A DNA stretch of 64,000 nucleotides from Thereva unica. Taxonomy: Eukaryota > Arthropoda > Insecta > Diptera > Therevidae. Below, one piece after another: positions 30,431 to 42,831 of this stretch (positions within the stretch are counted from its first letter, which is position 1; every line of letters starts with the position of its first letter). The stretch spans positions 255,722,542-255,786,541 of the forward strand of contig OX465281.1 in the NCBI GenBank assembly GCA_949987705.1. Direction: 5' to 3'. The notes under the pieces were generated by a model, which was not told the origin of the DNA, did no database searches, and saw nothing but the letters and a program-made list of their open reading frames with translations. The position numbers and the translations under genes were made by a program.

Positions 30431-32795
30431 ATACGATAGCTTCACGGTAGAACCCGAACTTAAAACTACCAAAGATAGTCAAGGTAACATGTGAGTGCCA
30501 CATAGCTTGGCTTGACTTCTTATACTCAGGTATACAAATCATAAATTTGCGATAATATCGGTTTGATAGTTCGAAAGTAAATTTTGTTCCAATGGCATCA
30601 AAACAAATATAAACTTGTTCAAATTTATGGAAGATACCATCCACTCGCGAAGATTTGCGATCGTGAAAATATGCACACACAAATATGGTGTTATCGATCA
30701 GAGGTTTGCTTCTCCCATGCCTCCTTTTATGTGTGACTGGACGCAGTTATTTGAAGTTGGTGACCGCTTCATGCCAATACGCAGCTACCTATATTTTTAC
30801 TAGCACCACTTCTAGTTTATCGTTCCTACTTTATACCCACAGATCGCTGCTTTTTACTAGCTAATAATTAACCGATCAAGCCGCTAAACTTTAATAAACA
30901 AATTTTTACAACTTTGTCTAAACAGCCTGCAATAAATTCGACTGCTACCACTACTGAGGACCTCGGGGAGTGCATGTTCTTAATATTATTAAATATGCAA
31001 TGAAATGCAGCAATAAAATCATATATCGATTTGGTCGAAGCATAAATAAGTGCATTAACACTGCTGCAACTGCCATCGCACAGCACATAGCTGCCACCAT
31101 CGACGACGTCCGAAGTAATTGGAATTTCAGTTCAATCATGATTCGTTGTGAGTCGTTGCCCCATGTGACTTGTATGTGACCCAATTTCTGAGTCGTCGTC
31201 GTCGTGTGTGCATTGAAACCAACCAAACTGCCAGTGCACACGCATAGCTCCAACACCAGCGTTGCAGCAACAGTTGCAGAAATCACGCCCCTTCGGCAAT
31301 GCCTCCCCTCCTGGCACTAGGTCTATACTATATGGAGCACAAACCGCACGAATACGGCAAGTGAGCGGTCGGTCGCCCCGGACCATCGCTGGGGTCCGCA
31401 ATGAGAGCCAGACTAATTGGTGATTGTCGATTGCTCGATCGATTCGCAATGGTGCAGTTTGGACGTAAGGGATCCATTTGTTTTCGGTCGCCTTTGTCAG
31501 ATTTCTGATAAACCTTGATAATTTATGGATAACCAACCCCGTCTCCCCCTACAAATTCCGGTCCGACATCCGTGACCAGGTGGATATCTGGACTGTGGTC
31601 GCCGCCGAATCCTCTGGAATCCGATTTTCGTCGCGGCAAAACAAACCGACGTGGGTATGAATGATGGTCTCCGTGTGATTTATCGATAGTTGGAAAGGAC
31701 GGATTGGGCCTGCTGGGGGTTGGTCCCCCTGGTCTCCCGCCGTTCGGTTGGGGCTTAATTAATTTCAAATTTCTGCCGATGCAATTTGTAATTTTCCACG
31801 AATTGAGCTATAAGAAGTGCAGCTGGACACTCGATGCAGTCGTACGAGAGTGCACTGTGCACGGTGGTTTGTTTCGAACAAAATAATCCCATTCGATGGG
31901 GACACGCGATGATTAATTGTTTGCCTTTGGCCAGGGGGTTTTCGGCCGAGTCGTTGAGGTATGTATTGATTGCGCGCATTTAAGTTTTTAAGAGGCTTAA
32001 ATAAATTACTCGGATTTGTCTTGGCTTAAGTAACAACTAATTTTGGGGTTGTTTTTTGGGTCCAGTCGAAATTATGGGATTGGAGTTATGATGAAAGAGT
32101 TAATTGTGGGCTTACAGAGCGAATGAATGAATGGAGTTGAGTCGTTTCTTAGCTTATTTGCTAATTGTGGTGCAGTTTAATTGAGTCGTGTGACATAAGT
32201 TAGCAAATGAGATGTTGTTTGGGTTAATACCTTGTAAGTGTATATTTAACACGTTCGTTGAGCTTAACATAGAATTTAATATGTTCAACTTAAGTTTTGA
32301 AACATGATTACATGACTAGGTACATAATTCTTGGACATGTCGCGCTCGCGGTAAGATTGCCATGTTTTTGAGGTTCATGCAAAGTTGCCGTCCTCTTTAT
32401 ATCCACACACCTTCTGAAATGTTTTAAATCAAAAATCTCTTGAAGGCGCCAAATTATCTTTTTCCGATCCTATCTTTCGACACTATACTTCTAGAACAGT
32501 TGACGCTTCTAATACGTCGTTTCACAATTCAGCATACCCTCGAAATCACAACTGGTCAAGGTACGTAAGTACTGTTGCTATACGTCAAGGTACTCACCGA
32601 ATGAGGAAAACTACCTACCAATGGTTGAACGGTTTCACTAAAGACTGCTTTTTGCAAGAGGCGACACTACTTAGGGGAGGAAAGACTTACTCTTTAATAC
32701 CATATCTGGGATACGGTCAGAATCTAAGTCTCCCCAATCCATCCAAACAAATGAAATCCTATATGTCTTAGAATTTCTGGTTCGTTTTCGGGCGT
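30431..32795. other. Low-repeat noncoding stretch, candidate regulatory DNA
   Basis: 31000-32000 has balanced composition and few mobile-element traces. It contains ATTA, CAATTA and cataaat-type words (for example gcaataaaatcatatatcga near 31010). The 111-codon minus frame (30951-31286) and other frames have no domain. Enhancer function is inference only. Confidence 0.35.
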
Positions 32796-33520
32796 TTACA
32801 TATCGTCAGTCAGGAGTACTGCCTCAAAAAATGTAAGGAATGCCTCGTCATAAAAACCTGTATAACGACTGTATAATTCAATAAGAACGACTTTTTTATG
32901 TGATAAACCAAGCTTAGAGATCACCCTTTGTACTACCACTCCGTCATGGCGTTCAGGTCGTGGTGGAATGTCTAGAAGTAAGCTTGGTTTGAAGGATAAA
33001 GGAGAGTAAAAAAGATTAAAGTAGGTCTGAGGGGTGCTCGAAAAGATGTCGATGAACCTTATTTTTAAACTAAAGGATATTGTACGAGTTCTGTGAAAAG
33101 CCAAATGGTTGAGACGCTCGCTTAAACACACAAGGAGATCGCCAGTAGACCGTTTTGATCTAAAACCGTACCGCCTGTCAGATTCTAGGTATTTCATCAG
33201 CTTCCAATTGATAACTGTCTCCATGATATTGGAGAGAAGTAATTGTTATTGGGTGGTAGTTCAAAGGGTCGTTGGTTTTTGGTATGGGCTGAACCTGAAA
33301 TAGTTTCCAAGAGTCAGGATAGTTTCCGGAAAAGCATGATAGGGTGAAAAATTTGCGTAGAGGTTTAGCCAAAGGTGAGGCAAATTTTTTAAGTACCATA
33401 TGGGGAATTTTCTCAGGCCAGTGGATTTATTGACGTCGAGCTCTTTGAGACACCTATCTAAATACCTCGCGAGTCCTGAAGTGAGCCCCATTAATTGAGT
33501 GGGTGCTATTCTCGAGGGTG
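32796..33520 (-). mobile_element. CR1/Jockey-group retrotransposon fragment
   Basis: Minus strand motifs in order: YLDRCLKELDVNKSTG, FPIWYLKNL, then in another frame PDSWKLFQVQPIPK and LNYHPITITSL, then METVINWKLMKYLE and YGFRSKRSTGDLL. These are the fingers/palm entry motifs of CR1- and Jockey-like reverse transcriptases. Below about 33090 it runs into a different segment (RPERHDGVVVQRVIS) that also occurs at 34340. Frameshifted and incomplete. Confidence 0.72.
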
Positions 33521-34480
33521 GGGTGTCACAGCCGCATCGGGTAAAGAAGTATTTGAGGCGAACAAAGATGCTAATGAGTCGGCTTTGGATTTGCTTTCTG
33601 TTATAACTTCCTCGTTGTGAGTAAAAGGAGGTGCTGAGGAGGAAGTAAAATTCTTCTTGATGGAAGTTCCCAAGGAGCTGAAGTTTTTACTGCCTGTGGT
33701 GGTGTTGAGAATCTTCTCTACCTATCATTAACGTAGCTTTTTAATTTGATGTACTCAGCGACTAAGACCCAACAGTTGGCTTTCAGACAGACAGTTCGTT
33801 TAGGAGCTGTGGTGGTTGTGATCGAAGACTGATATACGGGAAATAAGCGCTGACTAGTCTGTCGTCAGAGTTACACGAGGATAGTCAACCTTGACGGAGT
33901 ACCGTGTGGAATGAGAAGTAAGAAACAGATCAATGATGGACTCTGCTTGCTTTTATTTTAGTTTTAGTTGGAAACTTTGAAAAAGGGCGCAAAACACCCT
34001 CTAGCGGCGAAACAATGCGAAAATCGAAAGAGAGTGAAGATAAAAACTTGTAGGAAAGTTTATGTCCACAACTTTGCTTTTTTGACATTTTGACCAAAAT
34101 GCATAGTTGCTCCTTAAAATAGAGAAAACGGCGAAAACACTCAAAAATTTTCATATTTCTCAAAAACCACCCTCTTTCCGTACTGCGGGTTGTGAAAATC
34201 GTGATTAGATAACCCAAACCCATCACTTGGCACCAGTCTCGTTTTTTTACTATGTAATTTGAACAGACTTGTGTCTAAAAGAAAGTTCATCGATATCTAC
34301 TCGAGCAAGCATCCTCTTTTCTTCTATCGCTAAAATCAATCTTGGTTCTAGATATTGCAGCATGGCCTGAACGACATGATGGACTGATACTGAAAAGAGT
34401 GATTCCTAAGTTGGTTTGTTCACATAAAAAATGTATCCACAAATTTCGGCATAACATATTAATATATTAAGGCAGTCATT
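33521..34480 (+). repeat. Spacer with segment homologous to 32800-33075
   Basis: 34260-34440 on the plus strand matches the minus strand of 33075-32880. Both contain aggttcatcga or aagttcatcga, ctagacatt or ctagatatt, and ctgaacg-catga, reading LDI-P-RPERHDG. The remainder is unrecognised. Confidence 0.5.
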
Positions 34481-36459
34481 TTGCATAAATACTTAAAAAC
34501 CGGAATGCATACACAGATCCCATACCGATTGCACATAAATGGGACCCAATGCCACATAATGCCCTATGTTTTATCGCTTCTCGAAGGCACAGCAAGATTT
34601 CAGTAGCCGATTGCGACCGCAGCAGGGACGTTCTGGTAATTTATGTCCATTCCGAGATGTTAACCACGTGTCCCCAAAAGTAAAATTCCCAGCCCCGAAA
34701 TATATCGAAATCCGCTTGTTTACAACGCTCAGGTGAAAAGCAAACATTCTTCAGGATAAGCCCGTCCAGTCGCAGTTCCTCGACATAACACGGCCTTAAG
34801 TCGCCTCAAGTTGCCATATGGAGTCGCCGGAACGCCGGAATTTATCGGGCAACCTGAAGATCGTTCTGCAACTGGCCACAGCCAACTGGCATCGCCTTTT
34901 GATAGCCGCCAGAGCCGTGATTTATGTTGCACAGACGAAGCCGCACAGTTGTCGAATCCGTCGGGGGTCGAGGTCGACGAAGCAACAACAAAATAATCGA
35001 GTGGGTGTCCGATGTCCCCAAAAATGTCGAGAAAGAACCCATGTAAACCGGTGAAATATGGACGATTCTCGAGAGGCCGCAGCCCGAGGAAATTCCGTCT
35101 TATGCATAGCAGAAACGAGGCAGAAAAATTGCCGATAAAAGATTCCCGCCGGCCATCCCCCGCCGGAGGGCGGCTGATGTAATGCGAACACACCTTGTTG
35201 CGTGACCAGGTGCAATTAACTCACCTCAAATATTTAGCGGTTCCTGAAGGGCAATTAGTAGAACGTGAAATCCTCCAATTGGGGACCTTCAATCACGCTA
35301 GATAATTGGCAACGTAGCTCCTCACTCCTGGTGATGGGTTAATTGGCGGAGGAAAGGGAACGGTCATCGGCAGTGATTGATGCCCTTTTGCTATTCCGCC
35401 AATCGGTTAGCCATTAGCAAAATTGATAACCTTTAAGGATGGCTCGAGGCGGTCAGGATGTTCTGTAATGACGGATTAATTACAAGCGGTTTGATTGTTC
35501 CAAGGCACGAACTTTGGAGTATTATTTACAATACCTGGAACCGAGGAGGATTTATTGATTACTAAAACTGGTCTTCGATGATGATCACTACTTAAAATGC
35601 CGATTTGGGTGTGTGAAACTTGAAACTCGCTTTTGGCCTCTCGTATCTATCGTTCAAAATATTGAATAAAAACTGCGAAATTTATTATTATTAATAATGA
35701 TGACTGCAATAAAGTTGATACGCGAAGAGAATCTATAAATTTCCATCAGGTGTTGAGTGTTTTGATAAGCACAGTTGGTAGTTGTCATGTTCCACACTTA
35801 TTCCTTTTAATGATACGATAATTGCCAATGATTTTTTGGTGGTTTGTGCAAGAATTAATCAGTTTTGAGCAATTTGGTTAAATGGTATATGGATATGTAT
35901 TTTGCTAACCCAAAAACAATTAACTCTGAAGTGGCTAGCATTACCAACATCATAATATAGACATACATAAATCTATGGGAGCTAGTTTATAAGCTCCCAG
36001 CCAGCTGAGCAAATTCGGCAGCATTTCGCTTGACCATTTATCATATTACTTTTCATTTGTTGGATAGAAAACATAAATTATTGAAAAAAAAAAAAAAAAA
36101 AAACGAAGGTGAAGATCATGGTGAAGCAGGAACTAGATAATGGCGTTGATGAATGAGCTGTCCGATGCTCACTATAAAAACAAATTTAAATCGGAAAAAA
36201 TTATATACCAGGCCCCTTGTTGTAAGGCATAGATTGTAATGACCCCAATTAAAAATCATCTACCTTAGACCGGGAGCTAGAACGAAATGAGTATGCAAAA
36301 TATGAGGATCGCAAATTAGCGGTGGGCTGAGAATAGCTCAAAGATTGATTATGCGGATCCGGTCAATTTTTTGTTCAACTATTGCCTTGCTCTTGCAGAA
36401 TATTTATAGTAAATCATGCAGTCCAAATTAGATTTGAAATGCATCAATCCCAGAGTAAA
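34481..36459. other. Low-repeat noncoding stretch, candidate regulatory DNA
   Basis: 34560-35560 is GC-balanced and dense in CAATTA, TAATTG and ATTGG-type words (gggttaattggcgg, gacggattaattacaag). The 154-codon minus frame at 34729-35193 has no domain or splice borders. An A20 run lies at 36084-36103. Confidence 0.35.
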
Positions 36460-37302
36460 AATTAAAAGTAGGCTTATGACGGGCGAATCACGGCCGCTTG
36501 CCTTTTTCAGGGGGATATGCGGCCGTAGAATTTTTATCCATTTTTAATGGGGGCACCTTCGGCCTTTCGAGGGCCAAACTTGACCAAAACATTTAAATGG
36601 CCAAAAACCAAGCTGTACACGGAGGCATTCCACGGGCAAATTTAGGCCAAAAAAGAATATGCCTTAAATGTATGGTTGAATTTGATTTCTGGGAACTTGA
36701 ACATTATCATTATGTACAATGAATAGCTCTTTCGATTTATCCTACAAGATTATCGATAAGAGCTCGGCAGTGGCCATAGTCGGTTTGTTGTAAGGGAAGT
36801 GTGTAGTGCGTGTTGATTTATAATTTAGTGGAAAATTTTGTTATTAAATCGCTAGAGGACAAAAAGACAGTGTGTTGATGATGTTTTTCTCAATAAATAC
36901 GCAGTGAGTTTTGTATCTCTACATAGATGAATATTAAAAAGAATTTTTTTTAATCGCATTATATACAAACGTATACTCGTCGCTAGGGGTGTGCGTGTAT
37001 GGTGTACGGCCGTACTGTCCTGCAACGAGCCTTCCAATGCCCCTAATATGGCCGAGGACTATATTTAAACACTTTTGGTGTTCGCCTGTTGAAAGGCCGT
37101 CGTATGCCCTTAATATCAACCACACGGCTGCCGTACCACCGACGTATGCCAGTTATTGGCACTGCAAGGCCGTCATTCCACCGTCAGTCGCCCCCTGCAT
37201 GGCCGCGCTAACCTGCAACGGGCCTTCTGAAGCCTTGCTTATGGCCGAGGGCTATAACAATCACGCCCGTTGTAAGGCCATAATTTATTTTTACTCGGGT
37301 CG
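36460..37302. mobile_element. GGCC-rich family, inverted pair with shared ends
   Basis: The left end CAGAGTAAAAATTAAAAGTA with gacgggcgaa is mirrored at the right by cgcccgttgtaaggccataa and TTTTTACTCGG. The family end thus occurs in opposite orientation 830 bp apart. Interior text is rich in ggccg and accatttt words and matches 47320-47660 up to aattttgttatt (near 36835). No protein is encoded. Either one element with long inverted ends or two head-to-head copies. Confidence 0.65.
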
Positions 37303-37619
37303 TGTCATTCCTATGTTACACCCGGGCATGAATAGGGAGACCAGACAGGCCAGATAGGTGTCTGATTTAATAATACACCGAATATTGGAGATCAACACCT
37401 GTAACTCGTTTCTGTAACTGTAGAGGATAAAAATTTCTATCCTATGATCTCACGCACAAAGAATGTTGAAAATGATGCAGTGAAATGTGGACGTGGTGGA
37501 GAATGGCGTCAAAATGACGTGTAATAGAGAATCATGGTAGAGAACTTCTCTATTTGAAAGTTACAGTAACGAGCTACATCCCAAAGTCATAGCATAGTTT
37601 CATAGTTTCTCTTGTACAT
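37303..37619. other. Spacer, nothing recognised
   Basis: Noncoding sequence between two GGCC-family copies. Confidence 0.35.
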
Positions 37620-38092
37620 CGATAGCCTTTAAGTATGATAATCCAAAGGCCGATTGTACGTACATTCCAAAAAGAACAAGTTCCCACACACCACACTCAA
37701 CAATACATTGGTGCAGATTCTTTTTTTTTGCTTAAATTTGCCCTCGTATGCCCGTGTGTATAGCCAGGGTACTCGGCCATTTAAATCTTTTGGTGAAATT
37801 TGGCCGTCGTGGACTCGTATGTGCTCTAAAATGGTTAAAAACTCGACGGCCATCATATGCCCCTTAAAACGCGAAGTGGCCGTCGTTCGTCCGATGGAAG
37901 TCCAAAGAAATTATTGACTTTTGTAATGAAAGTTTTAAAAGCTGATTGAAGCAAGGTTAAGCAAAGTAAAGAGAATACAAGGCATGTTTAGCACATGAAA
38001 TTCATTCTTTACCTAGACGTGGGATTCGCCACTTAAAGTGTGATTATCTGTAAGAGTAGAAGTCACACACAGGCCATTTTTTATTTTTACTC
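37620..38092 (-). mobile_element. GGCC-rich family, minus-strand copy
   Basis: Minus-strand text contains GGCATATGATGGCCGTCGAG, gagtttttaaccatttt and agatttaaatggccgagtac, in the same order as the plus-strand copy at 47320. A family end TTTTTACTCGAG lies at about 38078-38090. The core is interrupted by unrelated sequence at 37920-38070. Confidence 0.6.
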
Positions 38093-38229
38093 GAGATGCT
38101 AGAGTAAGACCAAGTCACGAAAATCACGAAAAACTGTTTTGGTGCCGTATACTATTGTTCAGAATAAACTGGTCATTCCAGGCAAAATAAAAATCCAAAT
38201 TCCTTTGGAAGGCAAGTTCCACTGAAACC

Positions 38230-39350
38230 AGCAAATGGAGCATGCGACACCGAGACGCAGAGAATCTTTGTGGATATAGACGGGTCTACAGCAGAAATTT
38301 ATGTATGGAAAATACAATACATATTGGTAACTTATGGGGCCTAAGTGTTTTGATATGGAACCATGATCAAAACTTTTATCATAACCTAGTTTCAAAGAAT
38401 GGCCTGCGACATTATTCGCTCTCTGCCAACTACAGCGCGGATATCATTTCATCTTTATGTCAGATAAAGAAGCCCGCCATAAGTTCAGAACGAATGGTTT
38501 AGGCGATGGTTTTGGATGATATGGGCATGAAGTTCTTAAACTTTTGGTCATACAAGACAGGATATTCCTGGTTCCCTCTAAGGTATCCCAGAGGACTGAT
38601 TCGTATGATACACGTGTGGCTCCAAAGCAGTTTGCTGCTAAGATGTGTGTTGAAAGCAATAGATTTTGTGTAACTAAAGATATCATATCATTGACATCAT
38701 ATTTACTGTCCCGTTGGACTAAGCCTAAACTAGTTTGACGAACATTCGCTTGTCGACCTTTGTAGTCTCAATCATGTTAGCCTTATTTAGCTCCGTGGTG
38801 ATCGAGGCTTCTAAGCAAATAAAAAGGAGCAAATGGGTGGCTAGATAGGGGCCTGACACTAAATTCATCATTCCAAAATGCAATATTGGGCTCCCTCCAG
38901 GTTCGTGAAGAAGGCCTTTCACCATAGGTCTCCGACAAAACAGGCCAATAACTCGATCTACAAGCCGTTTCTTCCTACGCGACTGCCAAAGCTACCAGAT
39001 AGTATTGGTATATAGTGAAAAGACTGAAGGGACAGTGGAGGCTTGATTACCAGATATTACGGTCTAAATTACGTGCTATGAGGCTTAGAAAGGGCGGAGG
39101 CAAGATCTCGTTGCTTGAGATGATCGGTCTTAACGAAAAACTAAACTCTACACAGGGAGAATCTTAGGCTGTTGGTGAGATATCTGATTGGCCATGTGGA
39201 GCTCAGGAAACACAACGCCAACTCTGCAAGAAAGGGCGACGAGAAGGCGATCTAGCTTAGAAGAAAAATAATTGTCAAAGAGCTTCTGAGAGACGCTTAC
39301 GTCCTGCTTTCTTTAATTAAAGACTTCCGGAAGGTCGACGGTCTTTTCCG
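38230..39350 (+). mobile_element. Heavily decayed LOA-like fragment
   Basis: 38325-38450 aligns with the LOA copy at 2590-2720 (gtaacttatgg, tcaaagaatggcctgc, caactacagcgc). Beyond it, LRFRTNGLG and GHEVLKLL-like text and a late RNase H / linker-like stretch (LVRYLIGHVELRKHN, near 39170) can be read only with frame changes and stops. Confidence 0.5.
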
Positions 39351-41133
39351 TTAGCGGAGTATGTGCAGAATGGCCAAAATCGACCGCCGTGCCCCCATAC
39401 GAGTTGCCCTCGTACTTTGAAAAGGCTGATCTTTTGTTCTACCACTCCGACCAGTCATTTGTTAAGTCGTGATAACATGTCTAGTACCACGCTTAATTCG
39501 AGGCACAGAACAATGAGGAGTCATGAGAATGTCCGAGGAATTTGCTATGAGATTTACTTTCGCACTCTAGGATGTTGAAGGAGTTTGGAAGTACAGAATG
39601 CGAAAGATTATTCCATTGATGTTTATGAACGTCTCGCAATTTTTAAAAACGTCTCTCATTTGAATACCAATTACACCCAATGCTATTCAAACCTAAGCTT
39701 GTTATATGAGTTAGCTTATGTAAATAAATCTCACGATCACAAACTTTGCATCGCAATGCACACGATTTTGTTGTATTCAGCCTGTTTTCATTATTTTTTA
39801 CAAGCTAGCTCGTAAAAATAAATAAATACACTTGTTTATCTAATTACTTGGAGAAGGTAAGGCTCATTATTATCTAACAATAGTTAAAATTTCAGCCGGT
39901 GTTGAAATACGATTTCCGTTTCAATCTAAAAAAGAGCTGATCCACACATTTGCAATCGAATGTTTTATTTTAAAATAACGAATTTCTGAAACACTATATC
40001 ACAAGAAAAACCTCCAAGATTTCTTTCTTGATACCAAATTTGTTAAACTGCCAATTATTTATTTTTTTGAAAAACATTGAGCCACTTTCCAGTCCCCAAA
40101 GCAATTATATTCATACGAAAACACTTATGTCATTTAATCATTCATAATTACCATCGCGTGAATCATTAATTCACTTCATAGTTCACCAATGCCACCCACT
40201 TTATTAAACTTTCACTAATTTTTAATTAGTATTTCCAAATAAAATCATAAATTGTCATTCGGTGTCCGTTTCACTGCTGGGACAAATAAATGATCAAAAA
40301 AAATCTCCTTTCACAGCCCAGCAAGCCAATCTCTGCCGGTTAAAGTTGCTTTCATTACGGGGACATTGATTAAACAAATGCAACAAAAAAAAATTCAATA
40401 ACACCGGCCGCAAAAGGTCCAACCACACCCACCGAGAACAATTAGCCCGGCGACACACGCGGTGCACAATTACCTCCAATACCGATCCCCGAATCTTGGC
40501 CACATTCGCGAGATGAGTGTTAATTAGCCGATGGCCAATCCTCTTGCTCCGGTGATCTTGATGCGAATTGCCAGGCCAGGAAGATAGGATCGTTGAGGTT
40601 TTGTGGTATGTCGTCCATGGTTTGCGCCGGTGTGTGCAGCAATTACAGGTCGAACAACTCCCCTAATTACCATAAGCCATGCAGTCCAAGATGTGGATAT
40701 CGCGACCGATCGATCGATCGATCGATCGCACCTCGCACTTTGTTGATCTTACGCACGATCGATTTCTGGGCTCCAATCAACGACGACAACGAGACGAAGG
40801 AGACCTGAAGGCATACGGTGGAAATCGAATGGAATCGGATCAGCTTCGCCTCCAAGGCGTTCATTGCAAAAGTCTACACAAATGCACTCTCGGGCTGTTT
40901 TAGCGAGAAGGCACACGATCATATGATCGCCGCGCAGCATTTCTAGAGCTAACTAACTAAACGAATATCACGGCTCAATTTGGGGCAGGGTCACCACTGA
41001 CTAAGTCGATTTAGACAACATAAAATGGTAGCTGTCGTCACACAACAGCCGATACTATTCTGATCTTGAAAATGGCGGATGGGGGATTAGATATTTGAAT
41101 GACAATTTATTTGAAAGTGTCGCATTGACTCAC
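39351..41133. other. Noncoding stretch, homeodomain-word rich
   Basis: 40130-40560 contains clustered ATTA words (taatcattcataattacc, cattaattcac, tttttaattag, gtgttaattagc). There is a short (GATC)n microsatellite at 40702-40725. No coding frame is supported. It may be intron or flank of the minus-strand gene whose exon starts at 41134. Confidence 0.4.
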
Positions 41134-41826
41134 CTGTTCTGTGAAGAGCTTTCTAAATCCTTCGCGGGTATGCTTCCCTTCGCCGAAGAACGCACTGCAC
41201 TCGGAAATTAGCAACCACCGCAGCTTATCGCGTCTCACTTCTAACTCCATGAGGCTGCAATTCGGATCACAGTTTAGGCGATACTTTTCCAGATATTCCA
41301 GATTTCCTGATTCCGACACCGTCAGATCATCCTTTGTTGCTAGTGGTAGTACTGCTGGGCTATTTTCGGCGATCTCAGCATCTGCACTTTTCTCCACCGT
41401 TCCACTGGAGTCCAAGACAGATCCTACTGTGGAATTATCAGTCTCAAAGGCGATGGCTTTTGGAGGATCTTCTGGAATGTCAGCTAGATCACTTTTTGTC
41501 GAATGTGTTGAACTTCTCCTTTGATTGATGGTCGTTGGTGAAACATTATTTATTGCTGCATTGTCGACTTGATCTGGCGGCTGATCGTGGTGCAGGTGAT
41601 GAAGTGATTCCAAGTAGTTAGCGGTTTGTTGTAGAACATGTTCTAGAGGTAGAGGAATTTGTGAATTGGAATCGCTGGTCGCTTTTTCTGATGGTGCACT
41701 GTCTTCATTGTACAGCGGAAGATAGTCCGAAAAGGAGACTTTTTTAGATGTTCGAATCGGCGGTGTCGGCGGCTCTGAGTGAATCGATCCGGAAATTGAA
41801 TGTCGATGAGTTATGATACCGTCCAT
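41134..41826 (-). CDS. First coding exon of an unidentified protein (231 codons)
   Basis: The frame is open from ATG at 41826 to a consensus splice donor (CAG|GTGAGT, exon end 41134), in phase 0. Codon content looks coding and is unlike transposons. The protein starts [10 protein letters not shown], has a proline-rich PPTPPIR (19-25) and then KKVSF (28-32), matching the RVxF docking pattern for protein phosphatase 1. A low-complexity acidic/Ser-Thr/Gln-rich stretch follows to about 185. The last 45 residues look folded and conserved in style: [20 protein letters not shown], then [22 protein letters not shown] do not recognise the family. Further exons must lie below 41134 but I could not identify them, so introns are long or the gene leaves the window. 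An upstream acceptor (tactttcag, exon start 41943) suggests a 5' noncoding exon elsewhere. Confidence 0.75.
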
Positions 41827-41943
41827 TTTTACAAGGGTATTTTCTTTTGATGTAGGTTGGAATTTTTAAACACTATTCAATATCAGAACATATTTCTTGT
41901 AACTTTTTTTAATTCCATTTACGTCACGTCACTGTAAACACTG
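41827..41943 (-). promoter_or_regulatory. Probable 5'-UTR part of the coding exon
   Basis: On the minus strand a pyrimidine-tract acceptor (atttcatactttcag) would open the exon at 41943, giving a 117-bp leader before the ATG. The start context is GTAAAAATGGAC. No in-frame upstream extension is needed. Confidence 0.4.
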
Positions 41944-42621
41944 CTGAAAGTATGAAATCTTGAATTTCATGTCTTCATCAATTTGTGAAGTTTGGATTTG
42001 GATATATTTGTGCTATTATTGTTTACTTTTCTGAAATATAGATGATGATCATCTTTATGGGGAATAAAACTTTACATCTTGCAGTTGGAGTTTGGTTGAG
42101 CTCGAATTTTGCACATTTTTGGAGACTTGCGGTATAGATAAATCAGCCATGTTTAGCAAGATGCTCTACTAGCAACCCTGACTAAGATTTCCCTAAGGTG
42201 GGGGATGGTACGCAGTGAAAATTCTCTGGAAAAGCCGTGGAGATACTACTGAAAACCCATGGTGCAATGATGCGTGCTTATGATTTATGATTGCTGGTCG
42301 AAGTAGCAGCATCATAGCGTAGAGAGGGGTCCTAGTAAACTATCATCATGGAAAAGACGGAAAGAAAAATTCTTCCCATATAAGTCACCAGGCTGTTATG
42401 TCATGTCATTTATTTCACAAAAGACGTCTGCTCCGCGCCCGAAAGAGTGTTAAAGTAGTTGTAATTTTGAAGGTAGGGGGACGCCAGCACAGAACGAAAA
42501 TTATTAGCCGAAAAGCTTGTCATCTGTTGTTCGGCTGATCCCCAAAAGTATGCTAGATCTATACCACCGACATTCTACAAAAGATGTCCCTATGTCTGCC
42601 CTCAAGTTTAACTATTGCCCG
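41944..42621. other. Spacer (possible intron), nothing recognised
   Basis: No gene or repeat is recognised. Confidence 0.35.
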
Positions 42622-42760
42622 TCTCAGTAGCCTAAGAGTTAATGCACCTATGTAAATACCATCCCAGATTCCATAGTTCGAGTCCACTTCACGGCATGGT
42701 CTTTCGCCTTTTCACTTGTTCCAACAAAATAACCTTCCTTCCTTCTTATCTTCCCTGACT
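42622..42760 (+). mobile_element. tRNA-derived SINE fragment
   Basis: TAGCCTAAGAG (A box) and AGTTCGAGTCC (B box) are about 45 bp apart, preceded by cccgtctcag and followed by a pyrimidine-rich ccttccttccttcttatctt tract. Layout and wording resemble the minus-strand head at 61305-61386, so a common SINE family is plausible. Confidence 0.55.
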
Positions 42761-42831
42761 ATAGCAATTCTCTGCCCTTTCTCCTGGCGTCACAAGTAAA
42801 CATAATTGTCGAGAAACCCATTACTTGTTCG

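Noticed and set aside
30951..31286. 111-codon minus-strand hydrophobic frame
   Set aside because: Apparent membrane segments come from AT-rich composition; overlapping frames in the other direction are equally open.
34729..35193. 154-codon minus-strand frame
   Set aside because: GC-balanced region with open frames on both strands, no recognisable motif or splice pattern; more like noncoding conserved DNA.
36084..36103. A20 tract as retroposon tail
   Set aside because: No retroposed body or TSD recognised next to it; probably a simple A-run.
40702..40725. (GATC)n as regulatory signal
   Set aside because: Short simple microsatellite; no further support.
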